From: Kitasatospora sp. DSM 101779 | GTDB taxonomy: Bacteria; Actinomycetota; Actinomycetes; Streptomycetales; Streptomycetaceae | Direction: 5' to 3' | DNA: 64,000 nucleotides | NCBI RefSeq assembly: GCF_025655475.1 | Contig: NZ_JAHTIK010000001.1 | Span: 5,001,370 to 5,065,369, forward strand | In this document: positions 43,931-52,752 of the stretch, piece by piece | Position numbering within the stretch: position 1 is the stretch's first letter | Layout of the letters: each line of letters begins with the position of its first letter | The notes under the pieces: model-generated | What the model was told of the DNA's origin: nothing | Database searches by the model: none | Seen by the model: the letters and a program-made list of their open reading frames with translations, nothing else | Position numbers and translations under genes: made by a program

Positions 43931-45628
43931 TCAGGCGCCGATGCCTGCGGCAGCCGCGAGGTCCCGCTTGATGCCGCCGAGCAGGACGGAGGCCCGCTCG
44001 CGGGCGTCCGCCAGTGCGGCGGCGTCGGCGACCGGGAGGACGACCTCCAGGTAGCACTTGAGCTTGGGTTCCGTGCCGGAGGGCCGGACCACGATCCGGG
44101 CCGAGCGGACGTCCTCGCCGGCCAGGTAGTAGCGCAGGCCGTCGGTGGCCGGCAGGTCGGCGGAGCCGGCGGTGAGGTCGTCGGCACGGGTGACCTGCAG
44201 CCCGGCCAGCACGGTCGGCGGCCGCTCGCGCAGCCGGTGCATCGCCTCGGCGATCAGCGAGAGGTCGTCGACCCGGGCGGAGAGCTGGTCGGTGGCGTGC
44301 AGGCCGTGCTCCAGCGCCAGGTCGTCCAGCAGGTCGGTGAGGGTGCGGCCGGACTGCTTGAGGGTGGCGGCGAGTTCGGCGATCAGCAGGGCGGCGGTGA
44401 TGCCGTCCTTGTCGCGGACGCCCTCGGGGTCGACGCAGTAGCCGAGCGCCTCCTCGTAGCCGTAGCGCAGGCCCTCGGCGCGGGAGATCCACTTGAAGCC
44501 GGTGAGCGTCTCGGTGTAGCCGAGGCCCGCGGCGGCGGCGATCCGGCCGAGCAGGGTGGAGGAGACGATGGTGGTGGCGAAGGTGCCGCCGACCCGCTTG
44601 GCGACCAGCGCCGAGCCGAGCAGGGCGCCGACGTCGTCGCCGCGCAGCATCCGCCAGCCGCCGTTGTCCGGGACGGCCACCGCGCAGCGGTCGGCGTCCG
44701 GGTCGTTGGCGATGACGATGTCGGGGCTAGCGGCGGCGGCCGTCCGGAAGGACAGGTCCATCGCGCCGGGCTCCTCCGGGTTGGGGAAGGCCACGGTCGG
44801 GAAGTCCGGATCGGGCTCGGCCTGCTCGGCGACCACGGTGGGCGCGGGGAAGCCGGCCTGCTTGAAGGCGGCGAGCAGGACGTCCCGGCCGACGCCGTGC
44901 AGCGGCGTGTAGACCACGTCCAGTGCGCGGGGGCCGGCCGGCTCCAGCACGGTGACCGCGCGGTCCAGGTAGGCCTCCACGACGTCGTCGCCGAGCACCT
45001 CCCAGCCCTGCTCGGCGAGCGGGACGTCGGCGAGGGCGCCGATCGCGTCGATCTCGGCGGCGATCTCGACGTCCGCGGGCGGGACGATCTGCGAGCCGTC
45101 GCCCAGGTAGACCTTGTAGCCGTTGTCCTGCGGCGGGTTGTGGCTGGCCGTCACCGTGACGCCGGCCGCGGCGCCGAGGTGGCGGATGGCGAAGGCGAGC
45201 ACCGGGGTGGGCAGCGGCCGCGGCAGCAGCGCGGCGCGCAGGCCGGCGCCGACCACGGCGGCGGCGGTGTCCCGGGCGAAGTCGTACGACTTGTGCCGGG
45301 CGTCGTAGCCGATCACCACGAGGTCGCCCAGCTGCGGGTTCTTGCGCACGTACGCGGCGAGGCCGGCGGCGGCGCGGATCACCACGGCGCGGTTCATCCG
45401 CATCGGGCCGGCGCCGAGTTCGCCGCGCAGGCCCGCGGTGCCGAACTGGAGGCGGCCGGCGAAGCGCTCGGCCAGCCGGGACCAGGCGATCCGCTCGCCG
45501 GACTCGGCGTCGGGGCCCTCGGCGGCGGCGAGCAGCTCGGTGAGCTCCGTGCGGGTCTGCGGGTCGGGATCCTCCGCGAGCCACGCGCGGGCCCGGGCGA
45601 GGAGGTCGGTGGTGGGTGCCTGCGCCAT
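43931..45628 (-). CDS. Phosphosugar mutase (PGM/PMM superfamily), probable phosphopentomutase or phosphoglucomutase
   Basis: Alpha-D-phosphohexomutase superfamily enzyme of 565 residues, the PgcA/PGM2-like branch. Active-site phosphoserine is in TASHNPPQDNGYKVY, metal-binding loop NDPDADRCAVAV, sugar loop ETLTGFKWISRAEGLRYGYEEALGY (cited in part) and phosphate loop RPSGTEPKLKCY. Databases usually call it phosphomannomutase, but it lies 103 bases downstream of pnp on the same strand, and human PGM2 of this branch works on (deoxy)ribose-1-phosphate. I infer it may convert the pentose-1-phosphates made by PNP and DeoA to the 5-phosphates needed by DeoC, since no deoB gene is seen in the window. 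Confidence 0.85.
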   Translation of the reverse strand: MAQAPTTDLLARARAWLAEDPDPQTRTELTELLAAAEGPDAESGERIAWSRLAERFAGRLQFGTAGLRGELGAGPMRMNRAVVIRAAAGLAAYVRKNPQLGDLVVIGYDARHKSYDFARDTAAAVVGAGLRAALLPRPLPTPVLAFAIRHLGAAAGVTVTASHNPPQDNGYKVYLGDGSQIVPPADVEIAAEIDAIGALADVPLAEQGWEVLGDDVVEAYLDRAVTVLEPAGPRALDVVYTPLHGVGRDVLLAAFKQAGFPAPTVVAEQAEPDPDFPTVAFPNPEEPGAMDLSFRTAAAASPDIVIANDPDADRCAVAVPDNGGWRMLRGDDVGALLGSALVAKRVGGTFATTIVSSTLLGRIAAAAGLGYTETLTGFKWISRAEGLRYGYEEALGYCVDPEGVRDKDGITAALLIAELAATLKQSGRTLTDLLDDLALEHGLHATDQLSARVDDLSLIAEAMHRLRERPPTVLAGLQVTRADDLTAGSADLPATDGLRYYLAGEDVRSARIVVRPSGTEPKLKCYLEVVLPVADAAALADARERASVLLGGIKRDLAAAAGIGA

Positions 45629-45661
45629 GCTGCGAGCTCCAAACGAGGGTGTGGGCCGGCC

Positions 45662-45703
45662 GGCGGCGGCCGCGGCACCGCGAAGGTGCCGCGGCCTGCC
45701 GCC
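45662..45703 (-). terminator. Hairpin between pnp and phosphosugar mutase
   Basis: Eleven-bp perfect inner stem (45669-45679 with 45685-45695), loop GCGAA, extended by GGCGG/CCGCC. It may partly terminate after pnp or stabilise the upstream message. Confidence 0.65.
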
Positions 45704-45731
45704 GGTCTACTGATTCTGCGTCAGTGCGGGC

Positions 45732-46553
45732 TCAGATCCGCTCAAGGACCTTCGCGAGCAGCGCGCCCATCCGCTCGGCGCTGGCCTTGCCGGCCTCCAG
45801 CACCTCTTCGTGGTTGAGCGGCTCGCCGGTGATGCCGGCGGCCAGGTTGGTCACCAGGGAGATGCCGAGCACCTCGGAGCCGGCCTCGCGGGCGGCGATG
45901 GCCTCCAGGGTGGTCGACATGCCGACCAGCTCTCCGCCGATCACCCGGGCCATGTTGACCTCGGCCGGGGTCTCGTAGTGCGGGCCGCGGAACTGCACGT
46001 AGACGGCCTCGTCGAGGCTCGGGTCGACCTCGCGGCACAGGGTGCGCAACCGCTTGGAGTAGAGGTCGGTGAGGTCGACGAAGTTGGCGCCGACGATCGG
46101 CGAGTCGGCGGTGAGGTTGATGTGGTCGCTGATCAGGACCGGCTGGCCCGGGGTCCAGCCCTCGCGGAGGCCGCCGCAGCCGTTGGTGAGGACGATGATC
46201 CCGCAGCCCGCCGCGGCGGCGGTGCGGACGCCGTGCACCACGGTGGCCACGCCGTGGCCCTCGTAGTAGTGGTTGCGGCCGAGGAAGATCAGGGCGCGCT
46301 TCTCGCCGATCTTCACGGAGCGGATACGGCCGGCGTGCCCGGCGACGGCGGGGGCGGGGAAGCCCGGGAGCTCGGTGACCGGGAACTCGGCCACGGTCTC
46401 GCCCAGGGCGTCGGCGGCCGGCACCCAGCCGGAGCCCATGACGAGGGCGACGTCGTGGCGGTCGACGCCGGTCAGCTCGCGGAGGCGGTCGGCGGCGGCC
46501 CGGGCGGCGGCGTAGGGGTCGGCGGAGACGACCGACTGAGGAGATGCGTTCAC
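45732..46553 (-). CDS. pnp: Purine-nucleoside phosphorylase
   Basis: Trimeric-type PNP of 273 residues that phosphorolyses inosine, guanosine and their deoxy forms. Motifs are [18 protein letters not shown] (phosphate), [26 protein letters not shown] with the purine-binding Glu, [10 protein letters not shown] and [10 protein letters not shown] with the catalytic Asn. The start GTG 46553 lies 7 bases after a TATCCT box, so a leaderless mRNA is likely; a longer frame to 46595 would run through the operator. A perfect nucleoside-regulon palindrome covers the -35 region. Confidence 0.95.
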   Translation of the reverse strand: MNASPQSVVSADPYAAARAAADRLRELTGVDRHDVALVMGSGWVPAADALGETVAEFPVTELPGFPAPAVAGHAGRIRSVKIGEKRALIFLGRNHYYEGHGVATVVHGVRTAAAAGCGIIVLTNGCGGLREGWTPGQPVLISDHINLTADSPIVGANFVDLTDLYSKRLRTLCREVDPSLDEAVYVQFRGPHYETPAEVNMARVIGGELVGMSTTLEAIAAREAGSEVLGISLVTNLAAGITGEPLNHEEVLEAGKASAERMGALLAKVLERI

Positions 46554-46578
46554 ACGACCGAGGATAGACAAGATTCGC

Positions 46579-46590
46579 CTACGCGCGTAG
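46579..46590. promoter_or_regulatory. Nucleoside-regulon operator of pnp
   Basis: Perfect CTACGCGCGTAG overlapping the -35 position of a promoter whose TATCCT -10 box (minus strand, about 46561-46566) lies 7 bases before the GTG start at 46553. Confidence 0.8.
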
Positions 46591-46739
46591 ACCATCCCGC
46601 CAAGACGCGCCGGATCGTTACCGGAATCATCCGGAAATACCGTGACAGGGCGCCTGCGGACGCCCCGGTCCGTCGGATCGCACGAGGCCGCGGCGCCGGA
46701 TCGGCGCGCGGCCGCGCCGCGCCGCGCGGCGGCAGCGGC

Positions 46740-47177
46740 TCAGCAGGGGCGGCGGCGCAGCTCGTGCACGTAGTCGTCGGGGGCGCCGGCGCTCTCCGCC
46801 GCGTCCGCGATCAGCCCCAGGTAGCGGGCGGCCGGCAGCCCGCCCTCGTAGTCGTTCAGCACGTACGTCCACACCGGGATGTCGCCCTCCAGGGTGTGCG
46901 CCCGCAGCCGGATCTTGCGGTAGATGCCGAGCTGCACGCCCTCCCAGCGGTCGAGCCCCTCCTCGTCCATCGGCGAGACGTCGTAGAGCGAGACGAAGAC
47001 CTGCTCCTTCTCGTCCTCCACGACCGTCGCCAGCGAGCCCTCCCAGCCCAGCTGCTCGCCGCCGAAGGTCAGCCGCCAGCCGTCCAGCCAGCCGGTGCCG
47101 CGCAGCGGGGAGTGCGGAGCGCGCCGGGTCATCTGCCGGGCGTCGAGGTTCGTGGCGTACGCGGCGTAGAGCGACAT
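46740..47177 (-). CDS. Gamma-glutamylcyclotransferase-fold protein
   Basis: Small cytoplasmic protein of 145 residues with the GGCT/AIG2-like fold. MSLYAAYATNLDARQM is the substrate loop (YGSNL in most members, here YATNL), and YDVSPMDEEGLDRWEGV contains the conserved acidic residue proposed as catalytic. The family includes true gamma-glutamylcyclotransferases and many uncharacterised proteins, so the reaction is not certain. It is convergent with pnp-type genes in orientation only; no operon is evident. Confidence 0.82.
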   Translation of the reverse strand: MSLYAAYATNLDARQMTRRAPHSPLRGTGWLDGWRLTFGGEQLGWEGSLATVVEDEKEQVFVSLYDVSPMDEEGLDRWEGVQLGIYRKIRLRAHTLEGDIPVWTYVLNDYEGGLPAARYLGLIADAAESAGAPDDYVHELRRRPC

Positions 47178-47320
47178 GGGCGTCAGCCTACGGGAGAGCG
47201 CTGCCCCGGGCGGGAACGGGCGGGCCCGCGGCGGCACCCGCGGGAGGCGCCCGGAGGGCCCGGGCGGGAGGCAACGCCCCCGGCGTGGCTTTGGTTCCGG
47301 CATGCGGGAGAATGGTGCTC

Positions 47321-48766
47321 GTGACTCGGATCGTGATCATCGGTGGCGGACCCGGCGGATACGAGGCGGCCCTGGTGGCAGCCCAGCTCGGCGCGGAGGT
47401 GACCGTCGTCGACCGCGACGGCCTGGGCGGATCGGCGGTGCTGACGGACTGTGTGCCGTCCAAGACGCTGATCGCGACCGCCGAGGTGATGACGACCTTC
47501 GACAGCTCCTACGAGGAGCTCGGCATCATCGTCGCCGACGACACCCCGCCGCTCGCGCAGTCCGCCCGGGTGGTCGGCGTCGACCTCGGCAAGGTCAACC
47601 GACGGGTGAAGCGCCTGGCGATCGCCCAGTCCCACGACATCACCCAGGCCGTCACCCGGGCCGGCGTCACCGTGCTGCGCGGCAAGGGCCGGCTCGGCGC
47701 CGGCGGCCAGGCGGTGGACGGCTCCCGCGAGGTGGTCGTCGACCGCGAGGACGGCACCACCGAGACGGTGCGCGCCGACGCCGTGCTGATCGCCACCGGC
47801 GTGCACCCGCGCGAACTGCCGGACGCCCAGCCGGACGGCGAGCGGATCCTCACCTGGACCCAGGTCTACGACCTCGACGAGCTGCCCCGCGAGCTGATCG
47901 TGGTCGGCTCCGGCGTCACCGGCGCCGAGTTCGCCGGCGCCTACCAGGCGCTCGGCTCCGACGTCACGCTGGTCTCCAGCCGCGACCGGGTGCTGCCGGG
48001 CGAGGACCCGGACGCGGCCGAGGTGCTGGAGGACGTCTTCCGCCGCCGCGGCATGAACGTCATGAGCCGCTCGCGCGCCGAGAGCGCCAAGCGGATCGGC
48101 GACAAGGTCGAGGTCACCCTCTCCGACGGCACGGTCATCGAGGGCACCCACTGCCTGATGGCGGTCGGCTCGATCCCCAACACCGCGGACATGGGCCTGG
48201 AGGAGGCCGGCGTCGCGCTGAACGACTGGGGCCAGATCAAGGTCGACCGGGTCTCGCGGACCACCGCCCCCGGCGTCTACGCGGCCGGCGACTGCACCGG
48301 CGTCTTCATGCTCGCCTCGGTCGCCGCCATGCAGGGCCGGATCGCGATGTACCACGCGCTCGGCGACGCGGTGCAGCCGCTCAACCTGAAGACCGTCGCC
48401 TCCAACGTCTTCACCGACCCGGAGATCGCCACCGTCGGCTACACCGCCGCCGACGTGGCCGGCGGCACCATGGACGCCGTCGAGGTCAAGCTGCCGCTCC
48501 GCGGCAACCCGCGGGCCAAGATGCAGGGCATCCGGGACGGCTTCGTGAAGCTCTTCTGCCGCCCCGGCACCGGCATCGTGGTCGGCGGCGTCGTCGTCGC
48601 GCCGCGCGCCAGCGAGCTCATCCATTCGATCTCGCTCGCGGTGGACAACAACTTGACGGTCGAACAGGTGGCCCGCGCGTTCACCGTGTACCCGTCGCTG
48701 TCCGGCTCCACCGCGGAGGCCGCCCGACAGCTGCACATCCGCAAGCGCGAGGGCTCGGACTCCTGA
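47321..48766 (+). CDS. NAD(P)H-quinone dehydrogenase, lipoamide dehydrogenase-like flavoprotein (LpdA type)
   Basis: FAD flavoprotein of 481 residues in the pyridine nucleotide-disulfide reductase family: VIIGGGPGGYEAAL (FAD), VVGSGVTGAEFAGAY (NAD), and GVYAAGDCTGVFMLAS (second FAD contact). At the redox site the normal CxxxxC is replaced by SAVLTDCVPSKT, with a single Cys, as in mycobacterial LpdA, which reduces quinones. Thus disulfide exchange chemistry is unlikely. GTG 47321 lies 10 bases after CGGGAG; GTG 47315 and ATG 47312 are alternatives. It is a monocistron followed by a hairpin. Confidence 0.9.
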   Translation: MTRIVIIGGGPGGYEAALVAAQLGAEVTVVDRDGLGGSAVLTDCVPSKTLIATAEVMTTFDSSYEELGIIVADDTPPLAQSARVVGVDLGKVNRRVKRLAIAQSHDITQAVTRAGVTVLRGKGRLGAGGQAVDGSREVVVDREDGTTETVRADAVLIATGVHPRELPDAQPDGERILTWTQVYDLDELPRELIVVGSGVTGAEFAGAYQALGSDVTLVSSRDRVLPGEDPDAAEVLEDVFRRRGMNVMSRSRAESAKRIGDKVEVTLSDGTVIEGTHCLMAVGSIPNTADMGLEEAGVALNDWGQIKVDRVSRTTAPGVYAAGDCTGVFMLASVAAMQGRIAMYHALGDAVQPLNLKTVASNVFTDPEIATVGYTAADVAGGTMDAVEVKLPLRGNPRAKMQGIRDGFVKLFCRPGTGIVVGGVVVAPRASELIHSISLAVDNNLTVEQVARAFTVYPSLSGSTAEAARQLHIRKREGSDS

Positions 48767-48782
48767 CCTGCCGGACGCAGTT

Positions 48783-48808
48783 GGGGCGGTCGCCGCGGCG
48801 GCCGCCCC
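48783..48808 (+). terminator. Hairpin after quinone dehydrogenase gene
   Basis: GGGGCGGTCGCC paired with GGCGGCCGCCCC, one G-T pair and a minimal loop, starting 17 bases after the stop codon. Confidence 0.65.
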
Positions 48809-48963
48809 GTGCGTTCCGGCCGCGTTCCACCCGCGCGGCCGAGCGTGCGCGGAGCCGTCCGCGGCGCGAATTGTACGGTCGCGCGCCGCTCGTAGGTGAG
48901 CGTTTCCGGCTACTGGCTGCAAACGCCTGAAAGCAGACGGTCATTCAGGTTACCGTCGGTTCC

Positions 48964-49923
48964 GTGTTTGCTGCAGAACGTCGCCAGTTGATCCTCGAAA
49001 TGGTGCGCGCCAACGGAGCGGTCTCGCTCCGGGAGTTGGCCCGCGTCGTCCAGACCTCCGAAGTCACCGTCCGCCGGGACGTCCGGGCCCTGGAGGCCGA
49101 AGGGCTGCTCGACCGCCGCCACGGCGGCGCGGTGCTCCCCGGAGGCTTCAGCCGGGAGCCCGGCTACCCGCAGAAGACCCATCTCGCCGCGGCCGAGAAG
49201 AGCGCCATCGCCGACCTGGCCGCCGGCCTGGTCGAGGAGGGCGACGCCGTGGTCGTGGGCGCCGGCACCACCACCCAGGAGCTGGCCCGCCGGCTCGCCC
49301 GGGTGCCCGGCCTCACCGTGGTCACCAACTCGCTGCTGGTCGCCCAGGCACTGGCGCACGCCAACCGCGTCGAGGTGGTGATGACCGGCGGCACCCTGCG
49401 CGGCTCCAACTACGCCCTGGTGGGCAGTGGCGCCGAGCAGTCGCTGGCCGGCCTGCGGGTGTCCAAGGCGTTCGTCTCCGGCAGCGGCCTGACCGCGGAG
49501 CGCGGCCTGTCGACCACCAACATGCTGTCCGCGAGCGTGGACCGCGCGCTGGTGCAGGCGGCGACGGAGGTGATCGTCCTCGCCGACCACACCAAGCTCG
49601 GTGCCGACACCATGTTCCAGACGGTGCCGACGGACGCCATCACCCGGCTGGTCACCGACGAGCAGGCCGCCGCCCACGACCCGACCGCCCGGGAGCTGGA
49701 CGCGCTCGCCGACTGCGGGGTGCAGATCTCGCTCGCCCCGCTGGGCACGCCCGCGGAGCCGACCGTGCACAGCGGCGGCCCTGCGCACCCGATGACGCCG
49801 CACCAGCAGCCGCCCGCCGGCGGCCCGCGGCGCACCGCACCGCCCGGCGCCCCGCTGCCCGGCCAGCGCCGCCCCGGGCACGCCGGTCTGATGGCGCGCC
49901 CACTGGCCACCGGCCGGCCCTGA
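48964..49923 (+). CDS. DeoR-family transcriptional regulator
   Basis: Regulator of 319 residues. N-terminal helix-turn-helix: AAERRQLILEMVRANGAVSL, then RELARVVQTSEVTVRRDVRALEAEGLL. The DeoRC sugar-phosphate sensor follows: GDAVVVGAGTTTQELARRL, VTNSLLVAQAL, VEVVMTGGTLRG and VIVLADHTKLGADTMF. An extra Pro/Gly-rich C-terminal tail of about 50 residues is unusual. The family senses phosphosugars, so it is a reasonable candidate for the repressor of the nucleoside regulon, with (deoxy)ribose phosphate as inducer, but it has no copy of the palindrome at its own promoter. The start is GTG 48964. Confidence 0.9.
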   Translation: MFAAERRQLILEMVRANGAVSLRELARVVQTSEVTVRRDVRALEAEGLLDRRHGGAVLPGGFSREPGYPQKTHLAAAEKSAIADLAAGLVEEGDAVVVGAGTTTQELARRLARVPGLTVVTNSLLVAQALAHANRVEVVMTGGTLRGSNYALVGSGAEQSLAGLRVSKAFVSGSGLTAERGLSTTNMLSASVDRALVQAATEVIVLADHTKLGADTMFQTVPTDAITRLVTDEQAAAHDPTARELDALADCGVQISLAPLGTPAEPTVHSGGPAHPMTPHQQPPAGGPRRTAPPGAPLPGQRRPGHAGLMARPLATGRP

Positions 49924-49952
49924 GACCCGAACGGCCGGCCCCGAACGGCCGA

Positions 49953-49989
49953 CGGCCGGCCCGCACACCCGAGGGGTGCGGGCCGGCCG
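49953..49989. terminator. Bidirectional terminator between deoR-type gene and accA2
   Basis: Perfect 14-bp stem (49953-49966 with 49976-49989) and 9-base loop, between converging genes. Confidence 0.85.
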
Positions 49990-50008
49990 TCCGACCGCTG
50001 ACGCTGGG

Positions 50009-51781
50009 TCAGTTGTCCTTGATCTCGCAGAGCGCGGCGCCGCTGCTGACGCTGGCGCCGACCTCGGCCTTGAGGCCGACGATGGTGCCGGCCTTGTGGG
50101 CGTTGAGCGGCTGCTCCATCTTCATGGCCTCCAGGACGACGATCAGCTCGCCCTCCGCGACGACCTGGCCCTCCTCGACGGCGACCTTGACGATGGTGCC
50201 CTGCATCGGCGAGGCGAGGGTGTCGCCGCTGACCGCGGAGCCCGCCTTCTTCGCGCCGACGCGGCGCTTGGCGACCTTGGTGCCGGTCGCCGCCGGGGCG
50301 CTCGCGACGCCCAGCGAGGACGGCAGCGAGACCTCGATCCGCTTGCCGCCGACCTCGACGACGACGGTCTCGCGGCCCTCGGCCTCCTCGCCCTCGGCGC
50401 CGGCCCCGGCGAACGGCGGGATGGTGTTCTGGAACTCGGTCTCGATCCAGCGGGTGTAGACCGAGAACGGCGCGTCGCTGCCGTGCACCTCGGGCGCGAA
50501 CGCCGGGTCGGTGACCACCGCGCGGTGGAACGGGATGGCGGTCGCCATGCCCTCGACCTTGAACTCCTCCAGCGCACGGGCGGCACGCTGCAGGGCCTGC
50601 TGCCGGGTGGCACCGGTGACGATCAGCTTGGCGAGCAGCGAGTCCCAGGCGGGGCCGATGACGGAGCCGGACTCGACGCCGGCGTCCAGCCGGACACCCG
50701 GACCGGAGGGCGGGGCGAACAGCGTCACCGTGCCCGGGGCGGGCAGGAAGCCCCGGCCCGGGTCCTCGCCGTTGATGCGGAACTCGATCGAGTGACCGCG
50801 GATCTCCGGGTCGTCGTAGCCGAGCTCCTCGCCGTCGGCGATCCGGAACATCTCGCGGACCAGGTCGATCCCGGTGACCTCCTCGGAGACCGGGTGCTCG
50901 ACCTGCAGCCGGGTGTTGACCTCCAGGAAGGAGATCAGGCCGTCCTGGGAGACCAGGAACTCGCAGGTGCCGGCGCCGACGTAGCCCGCCTCGCGGAGGA
51001 TGGCCTTGGAGGCGCGGTACAGCTCCGCGTTCTGCTCGGCGGTCAGGAACGGCGCGGGGGCCTCCTCGACCAGCTTCTGGTGGCGGCGCTGCAGCGAGCA
51101 GTCGCGGGTGGAGACGATCACCACGTTGCCGTGCTGGTCCGCCAGGCACTGGGTCTCCACGTGCCGCGGCTTGTCCAGGTACTGCTCGACGAAGCACTCG
51201 CCGCGGCCGAAGGCGGCGACCGCCTCGCGGACGGCGGACTCGTACAGCTCGGGGATCTCCTCGAGCGTGCGGGCGACCTTCAGGCCGCGGCCGCCGCCGC
51301 CGTACGCCGCCTTGATGGCGACCGGCAGGCCGTGCTCGGTGGCGAACGCGACGACCTCGTCGGCGCCGGAGACCGGCTCCGGGGTGCCGGCGACCAGCGG
51401 GGCGCCGGCGCGCTGGGCGACGTGCCGCGCGGTGACCTTGTCGCCGAGGTCGCGGATGGCCTGCGGCGGCGGGCCGATCCAGATCAGACCGGCCGCGATG
51501 ACGGCCTCGGCGAAGTCGGCGTTCTCCGAGAGGAAGCCGTACCCGGGGTGGACGGCGTCCGCACCGGAGTCGGCGGCCGCCTTGAGCACCTTGGCGATGT
51601 CCAGGTAGCTGGTCGCGGGGGTGTCGCCGCCGAGCGCGTAGGCCTCGTCGGCCGCGCGGACGTGCAGCGCGTCCCGATCCGGCTCGGCGTAGACGGCGAC
51701 GCTGGCGATACCGGCGTCCCGACACGCCCGGGCGACGCGGACAGCGATCTCTCCGCGGTTGGCGATGAGCACCTTGCGCAC
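50009..51781 (-). CDS. accA2: Acyl-CoA carboxylase alpha subunit (biotin carboxylase plus BCCP)
   Basis: Carboxylates its own biotin and serves acetyl- and propionyl-CoA carboxylase complexes for malonyl- and methylmalonyl-CoA. The 590-residue length equals that of S. coelicolor AccA2 as I recall. The biotin carboxylase domain (residues 1-450) shows [29 protein letters not shown] (ATP loop), [19 protein letters not shown] and [14 protein letters not shown]. The BCCP domain at the end has [11 protein letters not shown] with the biotinylated Lys. GTG 51781 follows AAGGGAG. The beta and epsilon subunits and the biotin ligase are encoded 4-6 kb away. Confidence 0.95.
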   Translation of the reverse strand: MRKVLIANRGEIAVRVARACRDAGIASVAVYAEPDRDALHVRAADEAYALGGDTPATSYLDIAKVLKAAADSGADAVHPGYGFLSENADFAEAVIAAGLIWIGPPPQAIRDLGDKVTARHVAQRAGAPLVAGTPEPVSGADEVVAFATEHGLPVAIKAAYGGGGRGLKVARTLEEIPELYESAVREAVAAFGRGECFVEQYLDKPRHVETQCLADQHGNVVIVSTRDCSLQRRHQKLVEEAPAPFLTAEQNAELYRASKAILREAGYVGAGTCEFLVSQDGLISFLEVNTRLQVEHPVSEEVTGIDLVREMFRIADGEELGYDDPEIRGHSIEFRINGEDPGRGFLPAPGTVTLFAPPSGPGVRLDAGVESGSVIGPAWDSLLAKLIVTGATRQQALQRAARALEEFKVEGMATAIPFHRAVVTDPAFAPEVHGSDAPFSVYTRWIETEFQNTIPPFAGAGAEGEEAEGRETVVVEVGGKRIEVSLPSSLGVASAPAATGTKVAKRRVGAKKAGSAVSGDTLASPMQGTIVKVAVEEGQVVAEGELIVVLEAMKMEQPLNAHKAGTIVGLKAEVGASVSSGAALCEIKDN

Positions 51782-51928
51782 TGTGGCTCCCTTCTTGAAC
51801 CTCGTTGAGTCTAGGGATCTAAGGGCACTACCGGCGAGTAGTCCCTGGTGGTGAGCTAGCCCACACGGAGCGTCACCCGATTTCGTGATCACGCGACCAC
51901 GCAGCGGCAGACCCCGCTGGTAGAGACG

Positions 51929-51960
51929 CTACGCGCAGCGGCCCGCCGCGGCGCGTAGCG
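51929..51960 (-). terminator. Hairpin downstream of the membrane-anchored hypothetical gene
   Basis: Nine-bp outer stem GCTACGCGC/GCGCGTAGC plus inner GCGG/CCGC, with an A-G mismatch and a 4-base loop, 46 bases after the stop of the gene at 52006-52752. Confidence 0.75.
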
Positions 51961-52005
51961 GCCCCGGGCCGCTGTCGCGGGCCCGTGGCCTTCGCCACAC
52001 GGCGG

Positions 52006-52752
52006 TCAGGCCGCCGCCGTGGCGGCCGCCGGCGCCGGCCTGGCGGTCGCCTTGGCGGTGACCTCCGCGGCGAGCTCGACCACGTCCGGACCGTACGCCC
52101 CGGGGTTGACCACCTTCAGCACCACGACGAAGGTGCTGTCCGTGCCGTGCCGCCGCGCCAGCGTGCGGTGGTTGGCCGCCAGGTAGCGGACCGCCGCGTG
52201 GTTGGACGTGGAGGTCTGACCGGATATCAGGAAGACCGGGCGGTCACCCGATCCGGCGTGCACCCTGGCCAGCAGGGCGTACACCGGCACGCCCTCCTGC
52301 ACCGGCCGGGTCAGCGGGAACTCCGTGTCGCCCACCGTGATCGTCAGGTCGGTGTCCCCCGCGGCGGAGGTCACCCCGGGCAGCCAGGACGCCAGGTGGG
52401 CGGCCGTCCGGTTGTTGCTGGACGGCCCGCCGAGGCAGAACTCCGCCTTGGCGCCGAGCCCCTGGCGCACCTGGTCGTGCGCCACGATCTCGGCCCGCGC
52501 CCCGCACTCGCGCACCAGGGCGGCGAGTTCCATCAGCGCGTACACGTCGTTGCGTGCGACGGCCGTGGAGGCGCGTGCCCCGGCGTCCCGATTGACCACC
52601 AGGAGGCACTCGGTGCCCTCCGGCATGCCGAAGAACCGCTGGGTGCGCTCCAGCCGGCGCCGGCGGCGCACGGTCTGGGCGAGCCAGCCGATGCCCGCGC
52701 TGATGGCCGACGCCACCAGCCCGAGCACCACGTTGAGGACGCTGTCGGTCAT
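52006..52752 (-). CDS. Membrane-anchored conserved hypothetical protein
   Basis: Protein of 248 residues with one N-terminal helix (LNVVLGLVASAISAGIGWLA), a basic stop (RRRRRLERTQR) and a soluble domain, so it is anchored with the bulk in the cytoplasm. The domain reads ECLLVVNRDAGARASTAVAR, NDVYALMELAALVRECGA, FCLGGPSSNNRTAAHLASWL and PVFLISGQTSTSNHAAVRYL, a repeated-looking GGPSSNN/GQTSTSN pattern that suggests a nucleotide-sugar or Rossmann-like fold. I do not recognise the family. The Ala-rich end is low complexity. Confidence 0.65.
   Translation of the reverse strand: MTDSVLNVVLGLVASAISAGIGWLAQTVRRRRRLERTQRFFGMPEGTECLLVVNRDAGARASTAVARNDVYALMELAALVRECGARAEIVAHDQVRQGLGAKAEFCLGGPSSNNRTAAHLASWLPGVTSAAGDTDLTITVGDTEFPLTRPVQEGVPVYALLARVHAGSGDRPVFLISGQTSTSNHAAVRYLAANHRTLARRHGTDSTFVVVLKVVNPGAYGPDVVELAAEVTAKATARPAPAAATAAA

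Noticed and set aside
51929-51960. CTACGCGC...GCGCGTAG, a split copy of the nucleoside operator upstream of accA2
   Set aside because: The halves are 14 bases apart and the whole element forms a continuous hairpin just after the gene at 52006-52752, so a terminator explains it. No nucleoside gene is next to it.
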